In this document: one piece after another, positions 25,236 to 36,775 of the stretch
Layout: each line of letters opens with the position of its first letter
How positions within the stretch are numbered: position 1 is the first letter of the stretch
From: Chrysomallon squamiferum
Taxonomy: Eukaryota > Mollusca > Gastropoda > Neomphalida > Peltospiridae
Direction: 5' to 3'
DNA length: 64,000 nucleotides
Assembly: GCA_012295275.1 (NCBI GenBank)
Contig: CM022668.1
Span: 10,580,486-10,644,485 of the forward strand
Translations under genes and position numbers: made by a program
Notes under the pieces: generated by a model
Database searches by the model: none
What the model was told of the DNA's origin: nothing
The model's input: the letters and a program-made list of their open reading frames with translations, nothing else

Positions 25236-25967
25236 TCATTCAGCTGTTTCGTGAATTATAGAAATTATCGCACTCGCAACACTATCACTGATATGATGAA
25301 ATACACCACTGTTAGCTAATTGCCGAATTAAATCTGATTTTTGTTGCGAAGTGGGACAAATCTTCTGAGACATAATATAATTACCCGATTCCATCCACTG
25401 TGGCTTCTTTCCCCGTCTCGTTGAACGACGTGGTAGAGGCTGTGGTGGAGGTTGTGGCGAAGGTCGAGGCCGAGGTGGAGATATTGGTAAATGAGGTGAA
25501 GAAGATGAAGGCAAATCTCCTTCATCCAGAGATAACCTGTCTTGATTCTCACTAGGATCAGTTTCTGTGCTTTCAGCCTCTGGGGCATTAAGCATGTGTT
25601 CGTCAACGCCAGAACCTTCACCCTCTGTCTCAACAAGATGCTGATCGTCATTAGCAACCTGCGAGGCAGACGTAATCTCTCCAACAGTAACTTCAGGGAT
25701 GGATATAAGACCATCATCTGCTGTGGAAAATATCATATCAAGATCCTCTATCTCAGACTGTGTTTCCTCCAAATCTTGTTTCTCTGGTGTAGGATTTGAA
25801 TGAAGCAGTTTCCACCTGGCTTTCGGCTTAGGCTTTTCTTCCTTATCAGGAATAAGGAATAAATATGTTTCACTTACATATTTCAAATAAATCACTGTAG
25901 GTTTACTATTAGCTAATTCACAATTATTTATTTTGTTAAAGATTTTTACTGAAAATGTTATAAACAC
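25236..25967 (-). CDS. Retroelement pol C-terminus (post-integrase tail), displaced
   Basis: Frame ends with a proline-rich segment and RRSTRRGKKPQWM, the basic tail common at the C-terminus of gypsy integrases, followed 20 bp later by the polypurine tract. It lies upstream of gag instead of downstream of integrase, which is what shows the permutation. The start is uncertain; recognisable similarity begins near PKPKARWKLL. Confidence 0.6.
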   Translation of the reverse strand: MFITFSVKIFNKINNCELANSKPTVIYLKYVSETYLFLIPDKEEKPKPKARWKLLHSNPTPEKQDLEETQSEIEDLDMIFSTADDGLISIPEVTVGEITSASQVANDDQHLVETEGEGSGVDEHMLNAPEAESTETDPSENQDRLSLDEGDLPSSSSPHLPISPPRPRPSPQPPPQPLPRRSTRRGKKPQWMESGNYIMSQKICPTSQQKSDLIRQLANSGVFHHISDSVASAIISIIHETAE

Positions 25968-26193
25968 TGTAGGATCATTTACAATCAGAACTTTTAATTT
26001 TAATCAGTGTACACTGTCACAGTATTCTTAATTATGTAAGTGAAACATATTTATTCCTTATTGTTGAGCAAATTATTTAGAAACTGAAACTGAGAATTTA
26101 GTCACACATTTGTGTATGCAATATTCATTGACATGTACTATTCATTCGCAATTAATAATGGAATAAAAAAAAATGAATTGAAAGAAAAAAAAG

Positions 26194-26441
26194 AACAATT
26201 CATGGCCATTTGAATTCACTAGTTAAACCATAACATTTTGTTTTCTTCTAAAAAATATAGAACTATGGCATAATAATATAGACACAACCTGACAAAGATC
26301 TAAGATCACATCAACGTTCAAGTCACAGTATTGACAATTGCCAACACATGACAAAAACAATCTTCAAAAAACAAATACAAGGTATTCAAGTTCAGGTATT
26401 GACTCTTTCTATCACAGGTAAGTGAAAACAATTAAAATAAA
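26194..26441 (-). repeat. Duplicated leader fragment of the element
   Basis: About 248 bp repeated from 23895-24142 with a single visible mismatch, in the same orientation. Recent duplication within the element. Confidence 0.8.
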
Positions 26442-26488
26442 ACATTAAATACAAATCCTAACTAAAACAAATACCACATACTTCCACA
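26437..26488 (-). repeat. LTR tip at right end of the element
   Basis: About 52 bp matching the LTR start, minus orientation. It joins the duplicated leader piece across a shared AATTAAAATAAA-like stretch. Confidence 0.75.
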
Positions 26489-26492
26489 TGTT

Positions 26493-27671
26493 GATAATAT
26501 TGGAGGACGCATGTCTATGTGTTTATGTGTCCATTTGTGTTTATGTGTACATCTGTGTGTGTACTTGTTTTATTTTTATAATTATAATACGATATTTAAA
26601 TAGGCAAGATAGGTATTCAGCTTTTCTTCACAAACAGGCAGGATTTATTTTCCTTGAGCGATTAATAACACATACTGCTGTTATGTGTAAGCAAAGTATT
26701 CATAATAAATAAATTACCAGCAATCAAAGAAAGTTTTATTAACATACAATGTTCAGATTTATACGTCAGTTGTATTGAAAATTATAAAATGTATGGATTA
26801 CTTGAAGTAATTCGTTTTGAATGTTCTAAATACTTGCAACATATAATTATTATTATGTTTTATAATTAGTATTATTACTATTAATGTTAATACTATTACT
26901 ACTACAACTACTATTACTACTACCGCTACTACTATTACAACTAATACTACTACTACTACTGCTACTACTGCTACTACTACTACTACATTTTTTGTTTCTT
27001 TTGTTCTCTTTGAAGCAGTTTAAGGAAAAGAATATGAACATTTAAAGACGTCATTGCCTTGTGGAGATGGGTAATTGTAATGAAAACATTTATCACACGA
27101 ATACAAAAATAATTTAACTCTGATTTGGATTTTAAAGAAAGAAATGTTGGTTATGTACCTTCAAGTTATTATTATTGTTGTTGTTGTGGCTGTTGTTGTT
27201 ACTATTATTCATATTATTTATTTATTTATTTAAACAAAGCGTTTTGAATTAAGTAACAAAGGTCGAATATTTAACTGAAGAAGATTTTCCAATTTTTCAT
27301 AAATTAATGATTGAAGGGTTGTTTCTTTTATGTGTTGGTTTAATGCATTATTTATCTAGAAGTCTATGCCTTAGTCTTCAAAAATTCACACACAGCATAT
27401 CACAATAAGTCTGCTTGTACGTGTATTTTAATTTATTACTCCTTTTGTTCAAAGCACAGATTACTCAAAAATGAATTTTCTTAACACAGAGTAAATGTAT
27501 GTTTATATTTACAATTGAGATACAGTATTGATTATATAAAAAAGTCTTTGCTGGATCAAATACTATTTAAATACATTTTCAGGTCGCAAACGTTTAGTAA
27601 CTTCAAGTGTTATCTAAGAAGTCAAAGTCTTGGTATTCAATTCGGATGTCTTTAGAAATTAGTTGTGCACA
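26493..27671. other. Intergenic stretch between retroelement and copy B
   Basis: AT-rich with a (TAC)/(TAG) triplet array near 26880-26990 and (TTG)n near 27175. No exon recognised. Confidence 0.4.
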
Positions 27672-27951
27672 TTAAACTCTTGAATTTATTTTCTCGTAGA
27701 TGTTCTGTTTAGCAGTGACTGGACCAAGTGTTTCGTATTCATTCATCAGAATTTCTTGTCCAGCGTTCACATAGCCACCATCACTTTGCTGCTGGGTTGT
27801 ATCTCGTGACGAAGTCTGATCGTTATGGCCATGTCCAGGCTCTTCTCTAGTTTCTCCTTCCACGATTTCATAGTGTCCGCCATCTTGGTTTCTCATGCTG
27901 ATGTTTTCTTTGGCTCTAGAATCAGATGTCGTTGTGTGACGTCTAACATAT
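27672..27951 (-). CDS. Copy B ITAM-type cytoplasmic tail exon
   Basis: 93 codons including stop. YVRRH stop-transfer; tyrosine motifs HYEIVE, GYVNAG (Y-x-N, a Grb2-SH2-type site) and EYETL-x9-YEKI, an ITAM-like pair. The signalling roles are inferred from motif rules. Confidence 0.78.
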
Positions 27952-28647
27952 CTGAAGAAAAGAAATTTGGAAGAAGTGAATATTTTTCGGTGTATTGAAG
28001 AAACGCTTTTTTTATTATTGTTATTTTTTTTCTTTTTATAGGAGTGAAACGATTTTTCAAGCCATATTTTTCACGGGAAAGTTTTATAAAATTAGGCTTT
28101 TTACAACCTATTAAATAAACTTTATGAATTACAACTTTATGAGTTGCCAAAAAGTAATTCTGAAGTGATCACTTTTGTGTAATTACTTAAATGAACATTG
28201 TCTGATTGTTGTAATACTCCATATAGTTTATATATTTTTACCTTTGTTAATTATTTATCAGAAATGAAAAATACAAATGTACCATCGAATTGAAATAGTG
28301 CATCTAAAATATTACAAAATTAAGTGCCAAAAATACGAGATGAATACTGCAATGTACTTTAGAGAAACAAACCATGGAGAATGATTTCTATATATGGTGT
28401 GAAATAAATTTTGGTTTTTAGTTAAACATTGTAAAAGTAGTAGTTTTTATTACTAATTTTTATTTAATAATCATTTGACAAATTAGGTTGTGAGAAAAGT
28501 ATGTAATAATACAAGTTAGTTTGTCACACCAACATTTAATTATCTCTGTAAATTTAATATTTATGCATTTTTATTTCTTTGTATCTATGTTAACTATATG
28601 CTGTGTTTTAAATGACCAATGTGTTGATATAAAGATGACATACTTAC

Positions 28648-28759
28648 AGGATAAAGACAATTACAGCAGTAAGAAGTAAAACACAAACTACTCCAGTGAC
28701 AGCAGACAGCGCAGTTATCTTGGATTTCAGCTCCTCGTATTCTGTATTTTTGATTGTTT
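28648..28759 (-). CDS. Copy B membrane exon (ITAM type)
   Basis: Stem ETIKNTEYEELKSK, then ALSAVTGVVCVLLLTAVIVFI membrane run, phase 1 to 2. Unrelated in sequence to the PTP-type membrane exon. Confidence 0.78.
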
Positions 28760-28867
28760 CTGAAACTAAAATTCCATTGGTGAATATATATACTGCTATT
28801 ATTACAATTAGAACCACTATTATTACTACTGTTAGCAGCTGATATTTGAACTTTTACTATTATTTGT

Positions 28868-28971
28868 CACGTGATCACATGGAGTAAATGGTCTGACAAC
28901 AAATTTTAATTTTCAATGTTTCTTTCAGAAGCAAGAAAACTTGCAGTCAGGTCCGTATTTACCTTGACAAC
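28868..28971 (-). pseudogene. Copy B fragment of EGF-like E8
   Basis: Only the first part (GCQGKYGPDCKFSC) and a stray CDHVT-coding piece remain around unrelated sequence. Confidence 0.6.
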
Positions 28972-29786
28972 CTGTTTGATGTATAAAGTGATATATTAGT
29001 ATTATTTATCATCTAAATAAATCAGTATGTAAATACGTTAAGTCATCTATTTCTACAGAGCAGCTTTTCTGTTCCATTTAAACCTTGTAAAGCATATTTA
29101 TGTAGATACCAATGTTTTTAGAGTTCAGAATATTTAAGATAAATATCAAAAACAGTAGAAAGTTCGTAAAATATACCAAATATTAATTATTTCTCTAAAA
29201 GCTTTTAACATCTAAAACCTTCAATTTATAGACAGGAATGCCTTTAGAAAATATCATTTTACACATATTATTTTAAAAATTAGTTTCTAGAAAATACCAG
29301 TATCTTTAAGTGTATATTTGTATACATCTGTATCTTTAGGTGTGATTAATTTGTACAGTTCTATATATTCAGAAAATATCAATATGGCTATAACAATATT
29401 TGTACAGAGATTTCTCTCTAGAAAATATCAACATATCTAAGTGTATGTTTGCAAAGCTCTGTATTTCGAAAATAATAACATATATTTTTTTTTAGATTTC
29501 TAATTATTACTGTAAAACATGACCTCATTTAAATTGTCATATATTTTTAGATTTCTTCTATTCATAAAAGAATATATAAATCCAGTAATCTATATTTTTA
29601 ATACTATTTCAATTTCTCAAGATATTTTAATATCTCGATTACAATCATATTTTATACATTTTAATTCACATCCTTATGTATGTGATATCATAAGAAAATA
29701 TCAATTATTTTAAATTTTGTATTTTTGTCCATTTGCGAGGATAAATAAAAAATTTTGAAGAAATAAAAAAGTAATTTGTATCACAC

Positions 29787-29930
29787 CAGTACAGTCTGTT
29801 CCAGTCCACGGTTCCTCACATCCGCCTCCACATGAACCAGTCACGTGATCACAGCTTGCTGTTTTATTCAGACAATGTCTTCTTGTACAGTTAAATTTAC
29901 AACCGTTTCCATAGAAACCAGAAGCACATG
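29787..29930 (-). CDS. Copy B EGF-like E7
   Basis: 48 codons, phase 1-1, ACASGFYGNGCKFNC... CDHVTGSC... WTGTDCT. Intact. Confidence 0.78.
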
Positions 29931-30047
29931 CTGAAAATAAATATTAAAAAGCCTTAGTAAGAAGCATTCAAGTATTTGTTTAACTATATTATCTTCTTTA
30001 TTACTAGTATTGGTTGTAGTCATATACAGATAGCCATCTAGATAGAA

Positions 30048-30078
<31 letters not shown>

Positions 30079-30170
30079 TAGATAAATAGGTATAAAAGTC
30101 CAGTTATTTAGATAAATTTCTCGTATTTCAAACAATCAAATGACATTTAGGATGTAAATCATTTACTTAC

Positions 30171-30313
30171 GTTCCAAACAGTTCACATTTCTCCATCCTG
30201 GTTTACAGCCGTTTTCACATTTCCCAGTTTTAACATCACAAACTGAACTGTCTCCACTACAGTGTCTTTGACTGCAGCTCAACTTACAACTGACAAACTA
30301 CCAGACTCACATT
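30171..30313 (-). pseudogene. Copy B EGF-like E6 with 4-bp deletion
   Basis: 143 bp against 147 in A and C. The loss falls early, where copy C reads GRFGPGCK, and shifts the frame. Confidence 0.75.
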
Positions 30314-30752
30314 CTGTGAATAGGTATACAAAACATTCTGTGAATAGATAGAAAATGTGTGTATACAGAATCTAAACAAGAAAAATAAAAGATGAACAAA
30401 GTTTGAAATTTTATTAGACAATTTATAGTTTTTAACACTCAGATCGTTTTATTTCTAAAGCTCTAATATAATTTTTAAGTAAAAACTACTTATTTGTTTT
30501 ACTGAAAATATTAAAGAGAAAAAAAGATTTTAACATGAATATGTTTTTTATTAATAACAATGTTTCAGTAAATATCAATAAACTACTCGTTTTTGGTTTG
30601 AGCGATTTTTTATATTAATATGAATATGTTTTAAACATGTTAATAATAGAATATCTGAAACATATCCTATATTAAGTTTTATAAGTGTGATTTCATTAAA
30701 ATAAATAAAAAAGAATGTTCCAGAAATAAATGTAAAACATGAAGATAAATAC

Positions 30753-30893
30753 CATTTATACAGTCAGGTAACTGATATCCGTCCAAACAGCCGTTAGTGC
30801 AGTTTCCATAGAAAATGTCACAACTTGAATCACCAGAACATTTACGAGAATCACACGATCTGTTACAGTTGTACCCGTATGAACCACTGCACT
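30753..30893 (-). CDS. Copy B EGF-like E5
   Basis: 47 codons, phase 1-1, ECSGSYGYNCNRSC... NGCLDGYQLPDCIN. Intact. Confidence 0.8.
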
Positions 30894-31384
30894 CTGAAAA
30901 CAAGAATATAAATGTGTTAGAAATGTGTACTATGTATGCGGGAACTAAAATACATTATATATCTTTTCACGCATCTATCTGTTTTTCTTTCTGAATCACT
31001 CTGTCTATCTAACTGTCAATCTCTCTGTGTGTCCATCTATTTATCTTCTGTTTGTCTTTTTGGATGATTCTTCTACTCGATCAACATGTCAGGTTGGCTT
31101 CCTATCTATCTGTTTGTCTGTCATATGTTCATTCATTTGTTTATCTATCTATCTATTCTATTTGTCTGATTTACTGATCTGTCTGTCTGTAATATCTATA
31201 TCGTGTCTGTGCGATTTATCAGATGCTGCTTTTTCTCCATTAGCCTGCCTCTTTCTCTTTGTCTGTGTAATGCAAATTGATTTAATTATGTTTCTATATA
31301 TCTATATTATTATCTGATAACGTGAACGTGTGTGTGTTTGTGTGTGATCTGAATCTTATTAACAATTTAAAGTAAAATACAAAC

Positions 31385-31531
31385 CTACTGTACAGTCCAG
31401 TGACTGATAACCTCGATCACATCCAAACTCACACTTTCCTGTCACGTGATCACATGAGCTATTTTTCAGACAGTGTCGTCTACTGCAGATACAAATTTAC
31501 AATTTTTGTCCATACGTACCATCCTGACATT
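31385..31531 (-). pseudogene. Copy B EGF-like E4 with in-frame TAA
   Basis: Two small insertions totalling 3 bp; the first shifts the frame into TAA at 31497-31499 before the second restores it. Confidence 0.72.
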
Positions 31532-31842
31532 CTGAAACACAAATAAAAAAATAAAATTAAAATTCTGCCATCATATTCTCTAAACATATACATTAAAAGC
31601 CAAAAAAAAAATATAAAGAAAGAAAGAAAAGAAAAGAAAGCACAAAAATCACACAGAAAATACAAAAATGAATTAAAAAAAGGAATATTTTTCAAAATTT
31701 AAAAAGGATGGAAATTTAAAAAAAACTTAAAAAAAGTGGAAAAAAATATTATTAAATAAACCTTAAACCTTTGCTTTTATTTGATTGTCCTTTCATTTTT
31801 TTATGTATTTTTAATGATTTTCAAAAAGTTAAATTTATTTAC

Positions 31843-31995
31843 TTTGAGTACAGTCAGATCCTGTCCATCCTGGTTCACAGCCATTGTCACACTTTCCTGT
31901 GACACTGTCACACGATGATGTTCCACTGGTTTGATCACAGTGTCTGCTAGAACAGTGAGAACCACACAGTACACCATAGTGACTTGAATCACAAA
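31843..31995 (-). CDS. Copy B EGF-like E3
   Basis: 51 codons, phase 1-1, VCDSSHYGVLC... SSRHCDQ... GWTGSDCTQ. Intact. Confidence 0.8.
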
Positions 31996-32439
31996 CTGAA
32001 AAACACATTTTGTAAAAGGATTAAAATAAATATTAAAACTATAATTAAAAAACGAAAATTTTTTTGTTTTTTTACTCTGTCATGATTTTTATCCTGTGTT
32101 TTATTTTCCTTTTTTTTTTTTTTCTTTTTCTTGTTCTTTTGAACGAAACACAAATTCAAAAAAAATTAAATATATAAATTAAAAGTTAAAAAAATAAAAA
32201 ATAAAACGTGCATTTGTTTTTTGAAAAAAGACATATATAATATATTCTGTATTTTGTTGATTCTGGAGGTTTCAGGTTTAACTGTTGTTCGTTTTTTTTT
32301 AATTATTATTATTATTATTATTAGTAGTAGTTGTTCTTATTATAATTATTATTATTTTTTGTTGTTGTTGTTGATGACGTTGATGTTGTTTTTTTTCTGA
32401 TTATTGATGTTACTGTTGTGTTGTTGTTGTTGTTTTTAC

Positions 32440-32567
32440 CGTCGCAGTGTGTTCCAGTCCAGTTTTGTTGACATCCTCCAGTACATTCTCCAGTGACGTA
32501 GTGACACGTGTTTTCTTTACAGTGACAAAACTTTGTACACTTCTCTCCAAACGTACCAGTGTCACAA
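32440..32567 (-). pseudogene. Copy B EGF-like E2 with one-base deletion
   Basis: After the CAG acceptor it reads TTGTGAC where copy D has TTTGTGAC, so the phase-1 frame is lost. The rest matches copy D almost base for base. Confidence 0.75.
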
Positions 32568-32575
32568 CTGAAACA

Positions 32576-32577
32576 AC

Positions 32578-32645
<68 letters not shown>

Positions 32646-32650
32646 TATTA
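32576..32650. repeat. (TAA)n microsatellite beside copy B E2
   Basis: Starts 8 bp beyond the E2 acceptor, so it forms the intron's 3' end on the minus strand as (TTA)n. Confidence 0.92.
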
Positions 32651-33000
32651 ATAATATGCAGACAAAGAAACACATCCAGAGAGAGTGATTTAACTTTGTA
32701 TTAAAGTTTATATCATGCTTTTTATTATGCTTTATTACCTAAACAAAAAAAAATAGTAAAAATAAATAAAAATATATAAATCACGCACCGAGAGAGAAAA
32801 ATATTATACTCTTTTTTTAAAGTTCATTTAACGAAGGGAAAGTTATTTGTTTTTATTACTGAATATTGATTTCTCTAAAAATTTATAAAAATATGATTTT
32901 TGTTCTTTTTATTAAATTTGATAAGTAAAACATCACAACAAGAAGAAAGATTTATTAAATTTGTTATTCAGTTTAATTATTAGTTTATTATCTGACTCAC

Positions 33001-33231
33001 CAAATACTTCAACTTCACAGAAATCCATCGCTGTTCCAGCGTTATGAAATCTAGGATCATAAACATCATTGTTTGTTCCCTGATACAGTGTGATGTACTG
33101 AGCCATGTTGTTACATGTTACACGTGTTACATCCGGGCTGTTTATTGTTGTTACACCACACAGGTGACTGGTGCTAGTCTGGTTCATCTTCAAAGAACTG
33201 TAGACGTGAACATCATTTCTACGAGGTGTGT
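33001..33231 (-). CDS. Copy B F-type lectin, second half
   Basis: 77 codons, phase 1-1, ending FCEVEVFG. Nearly identical to copy D but reads YTPRRND, replacing a cysteine with proline. Confidence 0.82.
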
Positions 33232-33684
33232 CTGTGAGTAAAAGAAAAAAATATGATTATTATCGAACATTTTCCTGTTGGTTTCGCTCTTAGAACTAAT
33301 TATTTTTTTATAAAAAAGTCTTATTCCAGTGGCTGAGATGTCAATTAAAAGCTAGTGATTTTATTTATTACTTTGAATATATTAATAATGAATTCTGAAA
33401 TAAGTGAAATAAGTAATACATTCTTAGAATATTAGTTATTAATCTGAGAGCTACCAAAAATTATTTTCATTTTAATTTTACATCTCTCTCGACAATGACA
33501 ATTTGTTTCTTTTTACTTGTATATGTGTGTGTAAATTTTTAATCTTGATACATCTTCCTCCTGCAGGTTAATCTTTACACGATAATACTTTGCATATCTG
33601 ACGATCTTATGTTTCGAAAAATATAGATTTTATTACATAATTTAATTCTGATTTTCTCAAGAATTACAGTTAACATTTACTTAC

Positions 33685-33882
33685 AATCTGTTCTGAAGTG
33701 AATGTCAAGATGATGTATATAATAATGTTTTCCAAGATCCACTTCCCACCACGAGAATTGACCTTTTAATGATGTAAATACACACAAAGCATAGTTTTGT
33801 TCTTCGTAATTGCCATCAACAGCTAGATGTGGATTATTAGAGTCTCCTGTCTGATATGCAGTTTTGTTTAATATTACGTTTT
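33685..33882 (-). CDS. Copy B F-type lectin, first half
   Basis: 66 codons, phase 1-1, ENVILNKTAYQTG... FSWWEVDLGKHYY... HFRTD. More diverged from copy D than the second half is. Confidence 0.8.
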
Positions 33883-35014
33883 CTGAAATAAAATTTTTAA
33901 AATTAAAACTTTAAAGAACTTCTTTAAATACGTTCATGGTATAAGAAGATGTGAGATCTGTTCAGTTATTATTATTACTATCATTATGATTATTATTTTT
34001 ATTATTATTGATTATAGTATCGAACCATTTATCCGAACTCCAGAAATCTGGGTTTTTTTATTTTCATTTTATATATATTTATATATATATGACTTTCGCG
34101 TTGAATGACTTCAGTTTGTGTATAGCTGTGCACAAGTGATCCTATATCAGTAAGTCATTACCATAAACTCGTATACATGTGTAAAATAACTATGTAATTA
34201 CTTATAGTGTTCTTTCTTTTTGTTTTTCGTCCGATATATTACACCTGGTACTGTAAGAAATTTAAGTGGTCTTAACAAGTGCGTTAATTTGTTTACGTCG
34301 ATATCTTTTGAATACAAATTATGTTGTTGTTGTTCATTTTTTTTTTTTTATTTTTATTTTTATTTTATTTTTTTTTTATTTTTTATATATATATATATTT
34401 TGTTTTTCTTCCTATTTATTATACTTAGTATTATCTATCGTTATTTTAAAAATCTCAGCAGATTAGTAAAGATCAAAAAAACACTGCTTTAACAGTATAG
34501 AGATTTGTATCTAATACACATAGTGTTTTTCTTCTTCTTTTGTCAAATTTGTGTTTTAACTTTTTATTTTATTCTATTGAGTTTATTTACTTTTTATTTA
34601 CTTATTACAATTTTTTCATCATTATTATTATTTATTTTATATTTCAAACATATAATTACGGACCACCTACAATCCCAAACTTGCCTGTGCTGTACCTGAA
34701 TTACTATTGTCATTATCATTATCATTTTCAACATCATCAATATTATTATTACCATCATCATTATCACTTGAATCATCATTATTCCCATTTGAATAATTAC
34801 TACTGTCATTATTACCATCACCATCATAATCATTATAATGACTATTGCTGTTGTTGTTGTACATATTCATACCTTTCCATTTTATTTATTATAAAATATT
34901 AAAGTAGTTCTTTAACTTGCGGATGCGTTTACAATACAATGAGTTAGTAAGCTGTAATATTATATAAAATGGAAAATGTTACTCAGTTTGTGTAGAGTTA
35001 AAATACAACACTAC

Positions 35015-35144
35015 CAATTGTACACTTTGGTCCTGACCATCCTTTATTGCAGTTTGTGTTTGAACATCCTGTGACGTCATCACATCCAGAATTACAGTGA
35101 CAGACGTACTTACAGTCTAAACCATACTGACCCGCGGTAAATGA
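35015..35144 (-). pseudogene. Copy B EGF-like E1, 5' truncated
   Basis: Open from AGQYGLDCKYVC to WSGPKCTI, but the acceptor and the first residues present in copy D are gone. Confidence 0.65.
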
Positions 35145-35450
35145 CAATATAATTATTGTTATTGTTGTTATTATTGAATTTAATAATTAAAACATATCAA
35201 CATTAAAAGAAAATACGCAATAACTACGCTATATGCGGTATTAAAATTTACTTTATTGTCCGTTATTACCCAAGTTATGATTCAAGTTACTATCTTTGCC
35301 TAAAATCCATGCCTTTAATCATGTAAATGTTAGGAAGATTCCAAAAGTATTTTAAGAAAATCTGTTGATATAATGAGGTAATGTGTTTTTGAAAAATACA
35401 GGTTCTGTTACAGACTTAATTCTAATTTTCATGAAAATTACAGTTATTTT

Positions 35451-35648
35451 CTTTTCTGAAGTGGATGTCAAGTTGATGTATATAATATTGTTTTCCCAGA
35501 TCCACTTCCCACCACGAGAATGGATCATTTACAGGTGTCAGTATACAAAACTTTCCATAGAATCCTTCTTTGTAATTCCCATCTACAGCTAGGGAAGAAT
35601 CAGCATAATATCCTGTCTCATATGTAGTTTTGCTTAAAGCTACGTTTT
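35451..35648 (-). pseudogene. Copy B extra lectin first-half exon
   Basis: ENVALSKTTYETG... FSWWEVDLGKQYY... HFRK, open, but the donor seen in the other copies is lost. Lies upstream of E1, so it belongs to an internal duplication. Confidence 0.65.
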
Positions 35649-36124
35649 CTGAAATAAAATGCATAAACAACAGATTTAAGTGTGTACAAAAGTGATTGTT
35701 TTGGGGTTGGGTTTTTTTGGAACTATTATCAGTTCTGTTTGAAAACATATAAAAAATATTTTATTTATATTACTCCATCCGTTCATCCATCCAAGAAAAC
35801 ATCGTCTTCCTTTTTAAATTAAAATATGAATAATAGAATCATCAATAAATGAACTGATAATACAATAACAACGAAATGAATGCCCTTGTATAGAGAGCAT
35901 AACCAGTTGTACTAAAAGTGCTACTGCTACAACTGCTATGACAACTAATATGGCTACTTTTACTAATACAACTACTACAACTATAGTCATTATCATTATC
36001 TTGCGATTGTTACAATTTGTAGAATGCTTGTTATTATTATTAATATTATTATTTCAAATTCTTTTCTATCTTAATTAGTGCAAACTATCGGTAAAATTGG
36101 TATACAGTTAAATTACAACACTAC

Positions 36125-36216
36125 CAATTGTACACTTTGGTCCAGACCATCCTCTATTGCAGTTTGTGTTAGAACATCCTGTGACGTCATCACATCCAGA
36201 ATTACAGTGACAGACG
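36125..36216 (-). pseudogene. Copy B extra EGF-like E1 fragment
   Basis: 3' two-thirds of an E1 exon, cut at its 5' side by a (GT)n run. Pairs with the extra lectin exon at 35451. Confidence 0.65.
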
Positions 36217-36738
36217 TGTGTGTGCGTGCGCGCGCCTGTGTGTGTTTATGTATGGGTATACGATTGAGTCTGTGTGTGTTTGTGAATATGTGTATATCGT
36301 AGTTGTCACAGTTGTTGTAGTTGTTGTTGCCATTATTATTATTATTATTATAATCATCATCATCATCATATCCTACCTGTAATTACACACACAAGGAAAT
36401 TCAGACATATTCTATGAATAAATAAATACATCCGAAACGACGCCATTTTTATCTTCTTTCTTTCTTTTGATTTCTCTCAAGCATGAAGTATAGTTACAGG
36501 TAGCTACACAGGTACATACCGAAAGAGAAAATAATAACTAGGTCACACAGAGCTAACTTGTAAAACTGGTTTAAGAATTTAATTTTGGAAACGTTCGGTT
36601 TAGTTAAAGGATTAATTTGATAATAGTAGTTTATGTTTAGACTGTCTCTTTCAATAAAATATACAATATATTAGTATTAGAAAGACCAGCAAGAAGCATG
36701 TATATATGTATATGATGATGATAATAATAATAATAATA

Positions 36739-36775
<37 letters not shown>

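Larger units (their letters stand above)
18953..26488 (-). mobile_element. Rearranged, circularly permuted Ty3/gypsy retroelement
   Basis: On the minus strand the order is: 5' LTR tip (26488 to about 26437), duplicated leader piece (26441-26194), integrase C-terminal ORF, polypurine tract (AAGAGGGGGAAG, about 25207-25218), one full LTR (24607-25204), leader, gag, protease, RT, RNase H and integrase core, then a 62-bp LTR tip in the opposite direction (18953-19014). Both outer ends are therefore the same LTR end, TGTGGAAGTATG, facing inwards as inverted repeats. TGTT at 18949-18952 and again at 26489-26492 looks like a 4-bp target duplication, normal for gypsy integrase. gag and pol contain frameshifts, so it is not an autonomous coding copy. 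Confidence 0.8.
27672..36216 (-). pseudogene. ITAM-tailed lectin/EGF receptor copy B
   Basis: Right to left: E1' relic 36125-36216, lectin-a' relic about 35451-35648, E1 35015-35144 (5' part missing), lectin halves 33685-33882 and 33001-33231, E2 32440-32567, E3 31843-31995, E4 31385-31531, E5 30753-30893, E6 30171-30313, E7 29787-29930, E8 fragment 28868-28971, membrane 28648-28759, tail 27672-27951. Breaks: E2 has lost one base after the acceptor, E4 has an in-frame TAA at 31497-31499, E6 has lost 4 bp and E8 is cut short. No signal exon was found. Lectin, E3, E5, E7, membrane and tail exons are open. As read, this is a pseudogene, although several exons are near-identical to copies C and D. 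Confidence 0.75.

Noticed and set aside
18953-26488. A DNA transposon, because of the perfect inverted ends
   Set aside because: It encodes gag, protease, RT, RNase H and integrase, has an LTR with PPT, and has a 4-bp rather than TA or 8-bp duplication.
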